From assembly GCA_949840805.1 (NCBI GenBank), contig CATKXR010000019.1, forward strand, positions 1 to 64,000: 64,000 bases of DNA, given 5' to 3'. This DNA is from an uncultured Lachnospiraceae bacterium. Lineage in GTDB: Bacteria; Bacillota; Clostridia; Lachnospirales; Lachnospiraceae. Numbering within the stretch: the first letter of the stretch is position 1; each line of letters opens with the position of its first letter. The translations under genes were made by a program, and so were the position numbers. Positions 52,904 through 62,560 of the stretch are shown here, in pieces. The notes under the pieces are model-generated. The model worked only from the letters and a program-made list of their open reading frames with translations. It was not told the origin of the DNA and did not search any database.

Positions 52904-54895
52904 CTACAGCGCTCTTGCCACTTCTGCTATGTGTTCCGCCGTAAATCCGAAATGCTCAAACAGTTTTGCAGCCGGCGCGCTTGCCCCGAATCCGTTCATT
53001 GTCACCAGGGCGCCGTCCAGCCCCACATATTTGTGCCAGCCAAAACCGCCTAACGCCTCGACTGCCACCCTCTTCCTCACGACCTTTGGAAGTACGGATT
53101 CTTTATATTCTGCCGTCTGTTCCTCAAACACTTCCATGGACGGCATGGAAACCACACGGACTTTCCGCCCTTCTTTCTCAAGCTCCTCCTTGGCCTTCAC
53201 TGTCAGGGCAACCTCCGAACCGGAGGCAATCAAAATCAGCTCCGGCGTCCCTTCACAATCATCCAGTATATAAGCGCCCTTCAAGGCATCCCTGCCAGTT
53301 CCCTTCACTGCCGGGAGATTCTGGCGGCTCAGCACCAAAGCCGTGGGAGTATTTTCCGTACTCACGGCGCTGTACCATGCCGCTACGGTCTCCACCGCGT
53401 CGCAGGGACGGAACACATGGAAATTGGGAATAGAACGGAACATGGCCAGTTGTTCCACCGGTTCATGGGTCGGCCCGTCTTCTCCCACGCCAATGCTGTC
53501 ATGGGTAAACACATAAGTCAATGGGAGCTTCATCAATGCAGAAAGGCGGGCCATAGGCTTTGTATAATCACTGAACACAAAGAATGTGGCCACATAAGCC
53601 CTCATCCCCCCGTGAAGCAGCAAACCATTGCCGATAGCCGTCATAGCCATCTCACGCACTCCGAAATGAAGGTTCCTTCCTCCTCTGTCATCGGCGCTGT
53701 AATCCCCGGCCCCGTTCATGATCGTCTTGTTAGACGGCCCTAAGTCAGCGGAACCTCCCATAAGGTTAGGCAGAAGATCCTTCAGTCGGTTCAGGACTCT
53801 TCCTGAAACGCTTCTGGTAGCTTCCGGCTTGCCGCTGTCGGCCCACAGGCCCTCATCCTCCAAAAGAGCCTCGGCCGCCTTTTTTACGCCTTCCCCATGA
53901 TACTGGTTCCACAGAGCCTCCATCTCCGGATACTCCTGGCAGTAGGCGGCAAACATAACCTTCCAGGCAGCTTCATTCTCCGCCTTCTCCCTTGACGCCT
54001 GCTCAAAATGCCGGTAGACTTCATCCGGGACATAAAAAGCTTCCGAATAATTCCAGCCAAGGTTCTCCCTTAAAGCAGCCACATTCTCTTCCCCCAAGGG
54101 TTCTCCATGAGAGCTTGCCTTTCCCTGTTTTGCCGGGCAGCCAAAACCGATTTCCGTGCGGACCGTGATAAAGGAAGGACGGGACTTGTCCGCCTTTGCC
54201 TCTTCTATGGCCTTCCCGATGGCTTCCAGGTCATTGCCGTCCTCCACCAGAATCGTCTGAAAACCAAATGCTTCCATCCGCTTTGCCACATCTTCTTTAA
54301 AGACCGCATCCGTATCTCCCTCAATGGAGATCCGGTTAGAGTCGTAGATCACGATCAGCTTTTCCAGACCCAAAGTACCTGCCAAAGAAAGAGCTTCTGA
54401 AGAAATCCCCTCCATCATACAGCCATCGCCGCCCAGAACATAAGTATAATGGTCTACCACCGGATAATCCTCCCGGTTGAACACATGGGCAAGGTGGCTC
54501 TCTGCAATAGCCATGCCCACAGCCATCCCGATTCCGGCGCCCAGAGGGCCTGTGGTAGCCTCCACCCCCACGGTATGCCCATATTCCGGATGCCCCGGGG
54601 TCTTAGATCCCAGTTGCCGGAACTCCATAATATCTTCTTTTGACAATCCGCCATAACCAAACAAATGCAGCAACGAATAAAGCAGCATGGAAGCGTGTCC
54701 GCCGGACAACACGAAACGGTCTCTGTTCTCCCAGTCCGGGTCCGCCGGATTGTGGCTCAGGTGATTCATCCACAGCTCATAGGCCAGGGGAGCACAGCCC
54801 AAAGGCATGCCTGGATGGCCTGAACACGCCTTCTGAATGGCGTCTGCTGATAAAACACGAATCGCATTTACTGACAACTTGTCTAACTGGCTCAT
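52904..54895 (-). CDS. tkt: Transketolase
   Basis: 663 residues with GCAPLAYELWMNHL, the TPP region GDGCMMEGISSEA and IYDSNRISIEGDT, and the pyrimidine domain ending at THDSIGVGEDGPTHEP. It moves two-carbon units between sugar phosphates in the pentose phosphate pathway. ATG follows AGGAGGAT. It lies 50 bp after the DUF5711-like gene, and its own strong terminator follows. Confidence 0.96.
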   Translation of the reverse strand: MSQLDKLSVNAIRVLSADAIQKACSGHPGMPLGCAPLAYELWMNHLSHNPADPDWENRDRFVLSGGHASMLLYSLLHLFGYGGLSKEDIMEFRQLGSKTPGHPEYGHTVGVEATTGPLGAGIGMAVGMAIAESHLAHVFNREDYPVVDHYTYVLGGDGCMMEGISSEALSLAGTLGLEKLIVIYDSNRISIEGDTDAVFKEDVAKRMEAFGFQTILVEDGNDLEAIGKAIEEAKADKSRPSFITVRTEIGFGCPAKQGKASSHGEPLGEENVAALRENLGWNYSEAFYVPDEVYRHFEQASREKAENEAAWKVMFAAYCQEYPEMEALWNQYHGEGVKKAAEALLEDEGLWADSGKPEATRSVSGRVLNRLKDLLPNLMGGSADLGPSNKTIMNGAGDYSADDRGGRNLHFGVREMAMTAIGNGLLLHGGMRAYVATFFVFSDYTKPMARLSALMKLPLTYVFTHDSIGVGEDGPTHEPVEQLAMFRSIPNFHVFRPCDAVETVAAWYSAVSTENTPTALVLSRQNLPAVKGTGRDALKGAYILDDCEGTPELILIASGSEVALTVKAKEELEKEGRKVRVVSMPSMEVFEEQTAEYKESVLPKVVRKRVAVEALGGFGWHKYVGLDGALVTMNGFGASAPAAKLFEHFGFTAEHIAEVARAL

Positions 54896-54945
54896 TGGTA
54901 TCCTCCTGTATTCTGTATGTAAATCTGATGCCTGTTAGGAACATT

Positions 54946-56214
54946 TTACTTTAGTTTGATCTCCCGCATCTCATGAGGTCCCATTACCAGCAAAGTATTG
55001 GGCATCCTCCCTCTGCGGATTTTTGTAACGGCAAAATCAAAAACAGCGTCTAACTTTTCCACTCCTGACATATTAAATACCTTACACGAGTTATCATTAT
55101 ACAGAAAGATTAGTTCTCCGTCAATATCTGCATGAACATAATCATAAGTAAATTCTTTGGTGAAAACAGGGCTTCCGTCCGCCCGGAAGACATCCAGGCG
55201 CTTTTCTCCCTCTCCTGTATTATTCCACATAATTACCGCTACATATTCATCCGAATGAAACACCCCCGTTATGGAATTCTCTTCCAGAGAAACATTCTTA
55301 ATCAGTTCCGGGTTGGCCAGATTTTTCGAAGAAAAAAACACAGGCCCATTAGTTCCAAAAGCACATGAATAAGGTTTTTTTAAATATGACACCCTGGGAA
55401 CAACAGTCTCCTTAAATGCCTCGTCAAATCCTCCCACTATCCTTGTAGGCACATTTTTCCCTATTTCAGAAAAATCATAAAATACCACCCTGGTTTTTGC
55501 CGTTCCGCCTTCCAGACGGACAAAAGAACACATCATCTGAGTGCCGTCCTCGGACAGGCAGAGATCCAGCGGGTAGCCGTCACCGGACATATTTGTCCGC
55601 ACCTTTATTTTCAGTTCAACCCCGTCTTTCCGAAAAAAATAAATATAACTGGAAGAGGAATCCTCCAAAAGCACGGCTGCCATCCCCATGCCAGAAACCG
55701 CCACCCTGGTTATGGGAAGAATCGTTGTCGCCTGTCCTACCTTGCCGTCCGTATTGCAGATTATTACCGTGTTTCCCTGCTGGTCCGCAATAGCCGCATA
55801 GTTGCCGTTGACCGACACAAGCGGCATCTTCATCTCATAGCTTTCCGTCCAGACATTCTGGCCGCGGTCGTCAATATAGGACACCCCGTCACGGGTGTAC
55901 TTCAGCACATTACTGCCAAAATTCTCGTAGCCAACCAGGCTTCCTTCATTGAGCGGAATCTGGCGGACAGTCTCATAAGTGGTATAACGGTAGACCCTCT
56001 GATAATAAAACCATCCCCCGATGCCGGCGAAAAGAAATATCATCGCCACTATCCCCAGGGTCATATGCCTGCGCCGTCTGTTGTATCGGGCAGCATTGTT
56101 TTCTTCCTCTTCCCTCCGGTCCCCGGATAAGGGATAATCCTGTCCCGGAGTGATCATCTGGCTGCGAAGCTGCTGCTTTTTACGCTCTCTGCTCATGGAG
56201 CTCATGTCACTCAT
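54946..56214 (-). CDS. DUF5711-like membrane-anchored beta-propeller protein
   Basis: 422 residues. A polar, Arg-rich N-terminus (1-50) precedes one membrane helix (about 52-72) and an outer region of repeated beta-strand motifs (GNYAAIADQQGNTVIICNTDG and similar), as in a propeller. This recalls the DUF5711 group of Lachnospiraceae; the function is unknown. The start is ATG 56212-56214, behind AGGAG at 8 nt; an earlier ATG at 56268 with GAGGTG in front is the alternative. It lies after the LysM gene and before tkt. Confidence 0.7.
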   Translation of the reverse strand: MSDMSSMSRERKKQQLRSQMITPGQDYPLSGDRREEEENNAARYNRRRRHMTLGIVAMIFLFAGIGGWFYYQRVYRYTTYETVRQIPLNEGSLVGYENFGSNVLKYTRDGVSYIDDRGQNVWTESYEMKMPLVSVNGNYAAIADQQGNTVIICNTDGKVGQATTILPITRVAVSGMGMAAVLLEDSSSSYIYFFRKDGVELKIKVRTNMSGDGYPLDLCLSEDGTQMMCSFVRLEGGTAKTRVVFYDFSEIGKNVPTRIVGGFDEAFKETVVPRVSYLKKPYSCAFGTNGPVFFSSKNLANPELIKNVSLEENSITGVFHSDEYVAVIMWNNTGEGEKRLDVFRADGSPVFTKEFTYDYVHADIDGELIFLYNDNSCKVFNMSGVEKLDAVFDFAVTKIRRGRMPNTLLVMGPHEMREIKLK

Positions 56215-56292
56215 GGCCTTATCTCCTGCATGTGATGCTATACTGATTTTAGTATACATCATTTTCACCTCAGGGTCAAAGGATTTCCGATT

Positions 56293-57801
56293 TTACCTTA
56301 CCGGCGGCATGTACAGTTCCTGGCCGACCGTAAGACGATTCTCGTCCGAAAGCTGGTTCCACTGGCAGATTTGCGGAAGATTATTTACACTATGGTAATA
56401 TTCCAGGCAGATTCCATATAGCGTGTCTCCGTCCCGCACAACATGGATAATGGCGTCTGACGGCACCTGGACAGGCTCCGCAGCGGATTCCTGCGCCTCT
56501 GCTGACCCGGATGCCTGTCCGCCCCGGTCCGGCTGGACCGCCTCGCCGGCTCCTTCTTCCGATACGGACTGGCCTGCAGCCTCCTTTCCTTCCGTCGGCG
56601 CAGACTGGACCGCCGCATCATTTCCATCCGCTGGCGCAGACTGACCCGCCGCCCCGGTTCCTTCCGCCAGCGCGGACTGACCCGCCGCCCCGGTTCCTTC
56701 CGTCGGCACAGACTGGCCTCCGGCTGCTGCCCCCGGCACAGACCCGTCTCCGGCTGCAGGGCTATTTTCCGGCGCTGCCCCGGACTGGCCTGTATCTGCG
56801 GCATTTCCTGATGTCTGGCCTGTGGTTTGTCCTTCAGGGCTTGTCCTTCCGTTACTGTTTTCTCCGGCCTGCCCATAACCCTCCGGAAAACTTTCCGGCT
56901 CAATCATGATACTGTCCCTGGCAGGATATACCTCCCCCGGCACTTCTTCAAACATCGGCTCATTCCCAGCCGCCTTATTTTCCTCTTTCCCCAGAAAATC
57001 CGACCACTTCTGATCCATACCCTCTGGAAGGGCCGAGGCAATCACCGACTCCATCTCTTTCATCCGATGATAATTATTGAACATGGTAACACCGCTGGCA
57101 AGCACTAACACAGACAGCACCCCGCAGGCCATCTTAAGGCTTCCCAAAGTCGAACCGCGTCTTCGGGCTTCCTCCTGGTTATCCTCCATCCTCTGCCGGA
57201 AGTCCCGGATTACCGCGTCTTTGTTTCCTGACTCCACCCTATGGACATCCTTACGGGAAACCATATAATCCTGCATCATCTGGTTTCTCTCATAATAGAT
57301 ACAGTATCCCCGCAGCTTATAAAAGCCATCTTCCGATGCCATATAAACCGCCTCTTCACCTTCCAGGCCGCAGTTTAAATACATAACCTGGTTCTTTTCC
57401 GGAAAATACCTGCCATGCTGCTTCCAGTAATTGAGGGGGCTTAATGCTCGGTCCGGCCCGCTGCATATAAACCAGCCCAACACCGTTCTTTTGGGAAACA
57501 ACTGCTCGATGGAATGATAAGCCCTCTTCCATGCCTCTTCTGTAAATTCAACCTTTTCCCCGCCATGGACCACATCATCCATCTCTAACGCGCCATCGGC
57601 AAAGAGGTACGGCATTCCGTCCTGGTTTCTGGACTCCCCCAGCAAAAGGCCGACCCGCAGTTCTTGTCCACCGGCCGGATACAGACGCTTCAGATATGTA
57701 TTGACATAATCTTCCACATATAATTTTACATTTGAATCCCGCTCTCCAATCTGCCGGATATTCTTCGGCAGCTTTGGGTATGGATTATAAAATTCTCCCA
57801 T
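56293..57801 (-). CDS. LysM membrane protein with degenerate MPN-like N-terminal domain
   Basis: 502 residues. Residues 45-170 follow the MPN/JAB plan: VGLLLGES, then VLGWFICSGPDRALSPLNYW where active JAMM proteins have GWYHSHP and SxxD, then YLNCGLEGEEAVYM. The zinc-binding histidines are absent, so a metalloprotease activity is unlikely. A coiled segment, a membrane helix (about 221-240) and a repeat-rich tail (about 300-445; repeats such as GTGAAGQSA) follow, ending in a LysM domain (about 452-500). The LysM part would bind peptidoglycan. Function unknown. ATG follows GGGGTGAAAG. Yyac lies upstream. Confidence 0.7.
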   Translation of the reverse strand: MGEFYNPYPKLPKNIRQIGERDSNVKLYVEDYVNTYLKRLYPAGGQELRVGLLLGESRNQDGMPYLFADGALEMDDVVHGGEKVEFTEEAWKRAYHSIEQLFPKRTVLGWFICSGPDRALSPLNYWKQHGRYFPEKNQVMYLNCGLEGEEAVYMASEDGFYKLRGYCIYYERNQMMQDYMVSRKDVHRVESGNKDAVIRDFRQRMEDNQEEARRRGSTLGSLKMACGVLSVLVLASGVTMFNNYHRMKEMESVIASALPEGMDQKWSDFLGKEENKAAGNEPMFEEVPGEVYPARDSIMIEPESFPEGYGQAGENSNGRTSPEGQTTGQTSGNAADTGQSGAAPENSPAAGDGSVPGAAAGGQSVPTEGTGAAGQSALAEGTGAAGQSAPADGNDAAVQSAPTEGKEAAGQSVSEEGAGEAVQPDRGGQASGSAEAQESAAEPVQVPSDAIIHVVRDGDTLYGICLEYYHSVNNLPQICQWNQLSDENRLTVGQELYMPPVR

Positions 57802-57874
57802 ACTTTCACCCCGCTATTATAATTTATTCCATAATATACGGATAAATCATAACACATGCCAGGTGCTGATTTTG

Positions 57875-58474
57875 TCAAACCAAAGCTGTCCTTTCCAAAA
57901 ACTGTTCGACAAGAAATACGCTTTCACAGATATGATCCGCCATTCTCATAACTACGGAAAGCCGCACGCTCTGCAGCATCAACGGATCATAATTCCCGTA
58001 GCCTCCTACAATGCCTGTAATAAAGATATCTCCCACTGCCTGCAGATCCTTGCATACCCCCAGTCCCGGACGCAGCGCTCCTTTCCCCAGGGTAATGTAG
58101 CCCACATGATCCTGGCTTCCTACCGAAGCATCTACCGCTATAATCACATGATTGGGATATCTGATCCGGATCATGGCCATGGACTGTTCCAGATTCATCG
58201 CATGGACGGGCCGCTCCAGCGTCCCTATGATCTGGATCCGGCGCACACGCTGCTCCTTCAGTTTATATCCTGTCAGCGGACCTAAGCTGTCCCCTGTGGA
58301 GCGGTCCGTACCGATACATAGTACAAGCACACCATCTTTTTTCTTTTCCTCCATGATCTCACAGATCATCTCATGCAATGTCCAGGCAAATTCTTCCGCC
58401 TCAAAGTCTCTGCCTGAATCAAAGTAATAGATTTTTCTGCTCATCTTCCATTTTTTGCGCCAATTTGTTCTCAT
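57875..58474 (-). CDS. yyaC: YyaC-type spore protein (DUF1256)
   Basis: 199 residues. LVLCIGTDRSTGDSLGPLTGYKL (about 47-69, in pieces) and YPNHVIIAVDASVGS and ITGIVGGYGNY are conserved in the YyaC family, which is structurally related to hydrogenase-maturation and germination proteases and expressed in the forespore in Bacillus. The exact role is unknown. The ATG follows CAGGGTGG. It heads the group yyaC-LysM-DUF5711-tkt. Confidence 0.85.
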   Translation of the reverse strand: MRTNWRKKWKMSRKIYYFDSGRDFEAEEFAWTLHEMICEIMEEKKKDGVLVLCIGTDRSTGDSLGPLTGYKLKEQRVRRIQIIGTLERPVHAMNLEQSMAMIRIRYPNHVIIAVDASVGSQDHVGYITLGKGALRPGLGVCKDLQAVGDIFITGIVGGYGNYDPLMLQSVRLSVVMRMADHICESVFLVEQFLERTALV

Positions 58475-58578
58475 ACCACCCTGCCTGTACTCATTTTGTT
58501 ATTCCTATTATAAGCACGAACGGAAGGTTTTATACCTTGCTGTTTGGCGAAAGAAAGACGGCGGCCCTGCCGGAAAAT

Positions 58579-59676
58579 CTATTTCTTTTCGTACTGCTCT
58601 TTATATACCGAAACAGCCTCGCTTACATTGGACGCCCTGCCGCTCTTTACGAGGTCACACAGCTCCATAACCTTCTGGGAATCCATAAATTCCCTTCCCA
58701 GATAAGTCCCGTACTGGTCCGTTACAGACAGCCGTTTCTCCTTTAACTGCTGCCTGACAGCGCGAAGCTCCTCCGAAACTCTGCGGTACTCTTCTTCCTG
58801 CTGCTCCAGTTTTACTTTATGATTATGTTCGATCTCATCTACCAGTATATTTTTCGTCACGTTCTCAAAAGTATTTAAAGCCTCCTTCTGCTTTACCGCC
58901 ACGTCACTCAGCTCCTGCTGCAGCCTTGCGATCTCGTCATCATATTTCTCCAGGTTATATAAAGATTCATTCCGGTCCTTTCGGACGCCTGTTGTGGTTT
59001 TTTTAATCTTTTTCTTATTGGCCAGTATCTGATCCTGGATCTTCCGCCCTTCCCGCAAGGTTTCCATATGCAGCATCTTTGTCTTATTCCCCACCGCCAT
59101 ATAAATACCACCCGTAAACAGGATATCGGCAATGTAAATAATCACCAGATAGAGGGGCCTTCTCTCCGGGATCATCCAGTATATTCCGCAAGGCAATGCC
59201 AGAAAAATCGCCAGCACGCACAATAAAAGCACCAGATATTCTTTCACATGACACGGAAAATATAAGGTATAATAGAAAGGACTCTGGCAAAACCCCGGCA
59301 CATGGCTGCGCTTCATCAATGTCTTAAGCTGCACCTTCAAATCCCGGATCTCTTCCTTATATACGGATGTCTCATTGCTGATCCGTTCCTTCATACCCTC
59401 ATTTTTCGCCTTTTCTCTTCTTGTCCGAACCTTTTTGAGCTGTTCCTGAGCCTTGTTCATCTCCTTTTCATAGGTAGCGCTGATCTCATCCCGCCGCCTT
59501 TTTACCGTCTGCGTAACCGTTTCTGCCATCAGCTTTTTTTCTGTCTCCAGACTTTGCTCCAGTTGTTCCTCCTCCTGGCTTAACCGCGCCTCCTGATCCA
59601 CAAGCAGGGAAAGCTCGTCAAGAGCATCCCGCGCCCCATTCAGAAATACCAGGCATTCCTCCATGGTCTGTGCCAT
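58579..59676 (-). CDS. Coiled-coil membrane protein of unknown function
   Basis: 365 residues. Long coiled coils (about 1-130 and 200-330, rich in Glu, Lys and Gln) flank two adjacent membrane helices (about 150-170 and 177-197). No known domain was recognised. The ATG follows AAGGAGGGC. A promoter candidate lies at 59724-59752. Whether it acts in division, sporulation or elsewhere cannot be judged from sequence or neighbours. Confidence 0.75.
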   Translation of the reverse strand: MAQTMEECLVFLNGARDALDELSLLVDQEARLSQEEEQLEQSLETEKKLMAETVTQTVKRRRDEISATYEKEMNKAQEQLKKVRTRREKAKNEGMKERISNETSVYKEEIRDLKVQLKTLMKRSHVPGFCQSPFYYTLYFPCHVKEYLVLLLCVLAIFLALPCGIYWMIPERRPLYLVIIYIADILFTGGIYMAVGNKTKMLHMETLREGRKIQDQILANKKKIKKTTTGVRKDRNESLYNLEKYDDEIARLQQELSDVAVKQKEALNTFENVTKNILVDEIEHNHKVKLEQQEEEYRRVSEELRAVRQQLKEKRLSVTDQYGTYLGREFMDSQKVMELCDLVKSGRASNVSEAVSVYKEQYEKK

Positions 59677-59723
59677 ATACCGGCCCTCCTTAAGCTTCCT
59701 TTGTTATCACTATTTTTACCAAT

Positions 59724-59752
59724 AGTTTACTACAGAATACCTTTACCGACAA
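59724..59752 (-). promoter_or_regulatory. Candidate promoter of the coiled-coil gene
   Basis: Minus strand TTGTCG (59747-59752), 17-bp spacer, TAAACT (59724-59729), about 50 bp upstream of the ATG. Confidence 0.4.
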
Positions 59753-59778
59753 GAGTTTCCACAAAAAACAGCTCCCTC

Positions 59779-59807
59779 TTTACACTTCCTCTAAAATCGT
59801 TTATACT
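59779..59807 (+). promoter_or_regulatory. Promoter of the 88-residue gene
   Basis: TTTACA (59779-59784), 17-bp spacer, TATACT (59802-59807). It leaves a leader of about 140 nt before the ATG at 59958, diverging from the coiled-coil gene promoter. Confidence 0.6.
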
Positions 59808-59957
59808 GCTTATGTCTCTTTTATACTCACGGGCATGTTTATTTGCCAAATGACCTGATGATTATTGTGAAAATGCAGGAACCTTTTTGGCAGATCATCT
59901 GGCTCACAAGTATATTTATCTGCATTTACACATGCGCCCAGGATTGGAGGAATACCT

Positions 59958-60224
59958 ATGTTCCGTATGTGGGGTAAAATATGGAAAAATAACCGGATGA
60001 CCCAGGACACCGTCGTGTGCATCACCGACTACAGCCTGTCACGCACTTCTATGGTCTTCCAGGCCCTGGATGATATCTGTTATGAATTTGACTTAGGCAA
60101 ACCCATCTGGCTGGATGCCAATATATCAGAATTTCAGCGGGTATCCAAAACCCGCTTTACCCAGGACAGCTTTATTGAACAGATTCCCTTTGACTATTTG
60201 GAGCTTCAGGTTATCGAAGAATGA
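59958..60224 (+). CDS. Small conserved-looking protein of unknown function
   Basis: 88 residues, soluble, moderately acidic at the end (LELQVIEE), no signal or helix. GGAGG lies 7 nt before the ATG and a good promoter precedes it, so it is very probably a real gene, though no domain was recognised. It is divergent from the coiled-coil gene and ends before a strong hairpin (60291-60330). Confidence 0.75.
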   Translation: MFRMWGKIWKNNRMTQDTVVCITDYSLSRTSMVFQALDDICYEFDLGKPIWLDANISEFQRVSKTRFTQDSFIEQIPFDYLELQVIEE

Positions 60225-60564
60225 AGCAGGGATTTCAATGTATTCTGCCTGTGTCCGGTAAACGATAACCATCCTTTTCCCGCAACAAAAAAAGGGCAGG
60301 TATCCCTCTTTCCCATGATACCTGCCCTTTCACGTTTTCTTACCGAATCTATATAAAAATGTGACAGCCAATCACATGATATCCCTCTCGCTCCGTTTCT
60401 GCCAAAACCGGCCTGGCGCTCCCTTATGTTCCCTTTGCACAATACCTGTCTGGTCTGTTCCACAGAACAGACGCCATCCCCTCTCTCCTCCTCATACAGT
60501 CATTCTGTCAGACACTTAAATACCCGGATCTGCCAGCATAATCGCCTTTACATCTGCTTTACTT
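60225..60564. other. 340-bp gap with terminator and small hairpin
   Basis: The gap lies between convergent genes. It contains a perfect 14-bp hairpin (60291-60330) and a perfect 8-bp hairpin GTCTGTTC/GAACAGAC with a CACA loop (60453-60472). No gene with a ribosome binding site was seen. Confidence 0.5.
60291..60330. terminator. Bidirectional terminator
   Basis: AAAGGGCAGGTATC (60291-60304) pairs perfectly with GATACCTGCCCTTT (60317-60330). On the minus strand TTTTTTT follows; on the plus strand the T-run is weaker. It serves the convergent genes at 60224 and 60565. Confidence 0.8.
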
Positions 60565-61584
60565 TTACACTAGATATTCCTTCAGAATGTCCCCGATCAA
60601 CTGAACTTCATCCGGCCCCAGCTCCTTCAGCCAGCTCTCATCTCCTTCCTTTCCCTTTTCCCGGCTGGCTGCAATCTGTTCCAGGCTCCGTTTCAGATAA
60701 TCCACATCCCGGAGGCTGTCCCGCTGCTCCTCATCCGGCGCTTCCTGAACCGTAGCCGCCGCCTCCCGCCGTCCATTCCTTCCCATACGTTTTCCGTTTC
60801 CCCCTCTCGGGCCGGAATGGTCTGTCCCCCGCTCGCCTGAGCCTGTCCGTTCTGCCAGCCTGACCTGCTCCACAGATACGATCTGGTCCCCGGATCCCGC
60901 GCGTTCCCCGGCTCTCCCGCCGTTTTCCTTTGCTGTATCCGCCGGTTCCTCCTGCCCTGCCATTTCTTTTTTACGGTCCGGCTGCTCCCCCCGCCTGGCC
61001 AGCCTGGAAAAACTTCTGACCTTTGCCCGCGCCATCTCCGCATTGTCGCCCCAGCCGCTGTCATCCGGCGCATTCCTTGCCAGCCGCGGGCAGAGGACAT
61101 TTTCCAGATAATCCTCCAAAGACGCCGTCAAAAGATCCCTTTTGCCATCCGCCGTTCCATTGTCAAATAACATAGTCAACATTGCCATCAGCACAGACCC
61201 GCCGCCATACATCACTACATAAACCGTATCCAGCCGGTACCAATAAGAAAAGAACGCTCCTGTTCCTCCCAAAAGAAGGCAAAGCCATGTAAGCTGCATA
61301 GACACATTTGCCCACCCGGCGAGAGTCATTCCCCGAAACTTAAGCTCACACAATTGATGATCCAGCCAGATACCGCAGTCCCGCAGTCCCTGGTTAATCC
61401 GATATGTATTCTCTGTCCTCTGCTTCAGCTCCTTAAGACTTTTGTTTTTCGTAGTCGCCATATTGGCGCTTTCCTTAATCAATCTTTTGTATAGGTTCCT
61501 GGTCATTATTCTGGTGAGTATTCCCAGAAGGCAGATGCCTGCCAGTACATATAATCCTTGTCCTGTTTCTAAAAAATGCAGCAT
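60565..61584 (-). CDS. Membrane protein of unknown function with low-complexity middle
   Basis: 339 residues. Three hydrophobic segments (about 9-25, 88-105, 112-130) lie in the N-terminal part; a Gly/Glu/Arg-rich disordered stretch (about 190-280) precedes a short acidic C-terminus (LGPDEVQLIGDILKEYL). No domain was recognised. The start is ATG 61582-61584 behind AAAGGGGAG; an upstream in-frame start at 61629 is less likely. A promoter lies at 61628-61656. Confidence 0.7.
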   Translation of the reverse strand: MLHFLETGQGLYVLAGICLLGILTRIMTRNLYKRLIKESANMATTKNKSLKELKQRTENTYRINQGLRDCGIWLDHQLCELKFRGMTLAGWANVSMQLTWLCLLLGGTGAFFSYWYRLDTVYVVMYGGGSVLMAMLTMLFDNGTADGKRDLLTASLEDYLENVLCPRLARNAPDDSGWGDNAEMARAKVRSFSRLARRGEQPDRKKEMAGQEEPADTAKENGGRAGERAGSGDQIVSVEQVRLAERTGSGERGTDHSGPRGGNGKRMGRNGRREAAATVQEAPDEEQRDSLRDVDYLKRSLEQIAASREKGKEGDESWLKELGPDEVQLIGDILKEYLV

Positions 61585-61627
61585 AAAACAGCTCCCCTTT
61601 CTTTCCTTGTTTTTTCGGACAGCTATC

Positions 61628-61656
61628 ATTATAGCCGCCGGAATCTGTTTTGGAAA
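61628..61656 (-). promoter_or_regulatory. Promoter of the membrane protein gene
   Basis: Minus strand TTTCCA (61651-61656), 17-bp spacer, perfect TATAAT (61628-61633), about 45 bp upstream of the chosen ATG. Confidence 0.5.
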
Positions 61657-61759
61657 GTTCAGGGAGCCTAGAATCGTTCGTCAAATATCGATGAAAACCG
61701 CTTCTGAAGTTCAAGTTGGATTCTTAACCTGAAAAAATCCTCAAAAATAAACGCATTAC

Positions 61760-62452
61760 CTAAAATGCCTCAATCAGAGCCCTGGTCAGTTTTACACTGT
61801 GGACAATCGCCAGCCGTTCAAACTCTTCATAATCCATCTGGGCGCTGTCATCCGCCTTGTCTGAGATGGCCCGTACAATCAGAAACGGAATCTTGTTAAG
61901 ATATGCAGCCTGGGCAATCGCCGCTCCCTCCATCTCCGTACACGCCCCGCCAAAAGTTTCCGCCAGCCACGTCTTTTTTTCCTTCGAGGATACAAACTGA
62001 TCTCCCGTAAGCACCCTGCCTTCATGAACCCCGATATCCGGATTTACCTGCCTGCAGCACTGAGCCGCCATCCTGCGCAGCCGCTCATCCGCCTCAAAGG
62101 AAAATACACTCATCTGAGGGATCTGCCCCACCGGATAGGCAAACTGTGTGGCATCCACATCATGCTGCACCGCGTCCGTAGCCAGCACCAAATCTCCAAT
62201 GTTGATTTCCGCCTTTAACGAACCGGCAATTCCCGTGTTTACAATTCCGTCCACCCCAAACCGGTCTGCCAGAATCTGCACACACACCGCCCCGTTGACT
62301 TTCCCCACACCGGAGCGCACTACCACCACGTCCTTGCCGCCAAGCTTTCCCTTATAAAAATCCATCCCTGCCACAGAAGAAATCTCCGCAGACTCCATCT
62401 CCTTCTTTAACTGCTCCACTTCCTCCGCCATAGCGCCGATAATTCCCAACAT
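61760..62452 (-). CDS. mtnN: 5'-methylthioadenosine/S-adenosylhomocysteine nucleosidase
   Basis: 230 residues. MLGIIGAMAEEVEQL, the phosphorylase-type GVGKVNGAVCVQ, and the purine site MEGAAIAQAAY plus RAISDKADDSA near the C-terminus are the family marks. It cleaves MTA and SAH to adenine and a thioribose. The start is ATG 62450-62452 behind GGAGG; an in-frame start at 62500 is not supported. A weak promoter candidate (TTGCGG, 18 bp, TATACT at 62561-62590) precedes it. Confidence 0.94.
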   Translation of the reverse strand: MLGIIGAMAEEVEQLKKEMESAEISSVAGMDFYKGKLGGKDVVVVRSGVGKVNGAVCVQILADRFGVDGIVNTGIAGSLKAEINIGDLVLATDAVQHDVDATQFAYPVGQIPQMSVFSFEADERLRRMAAQCCRQVNPDIGVHEGRVLTGDQFVSSKEKKTWLAETFGGACTEMEGAAIAQAAYLNKIPFLIVRAISDKADDSAQMDYEEFERLAIVHSVKLTRALIEAF

Positions 62453-62560
62453 CTTTATTTCCTCCGCTTCGTTAAACTCGCATCTGTCCCCGGCTAACAA
62501 TTCCCCGCCAGCCAGGAAAGCAGGATGCTATTTTAATTTGCTGCTGCATTTTGCTTTTCC

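Noticed and set aside
60206-60463. Minus-strand frame of 85 codons in the 340-bp gap
   Set aside because: It runs through a perfect terminator hairpin (60291-60330) and overlaps the end of the 88-residue gene; no Shine-Dalgarno.
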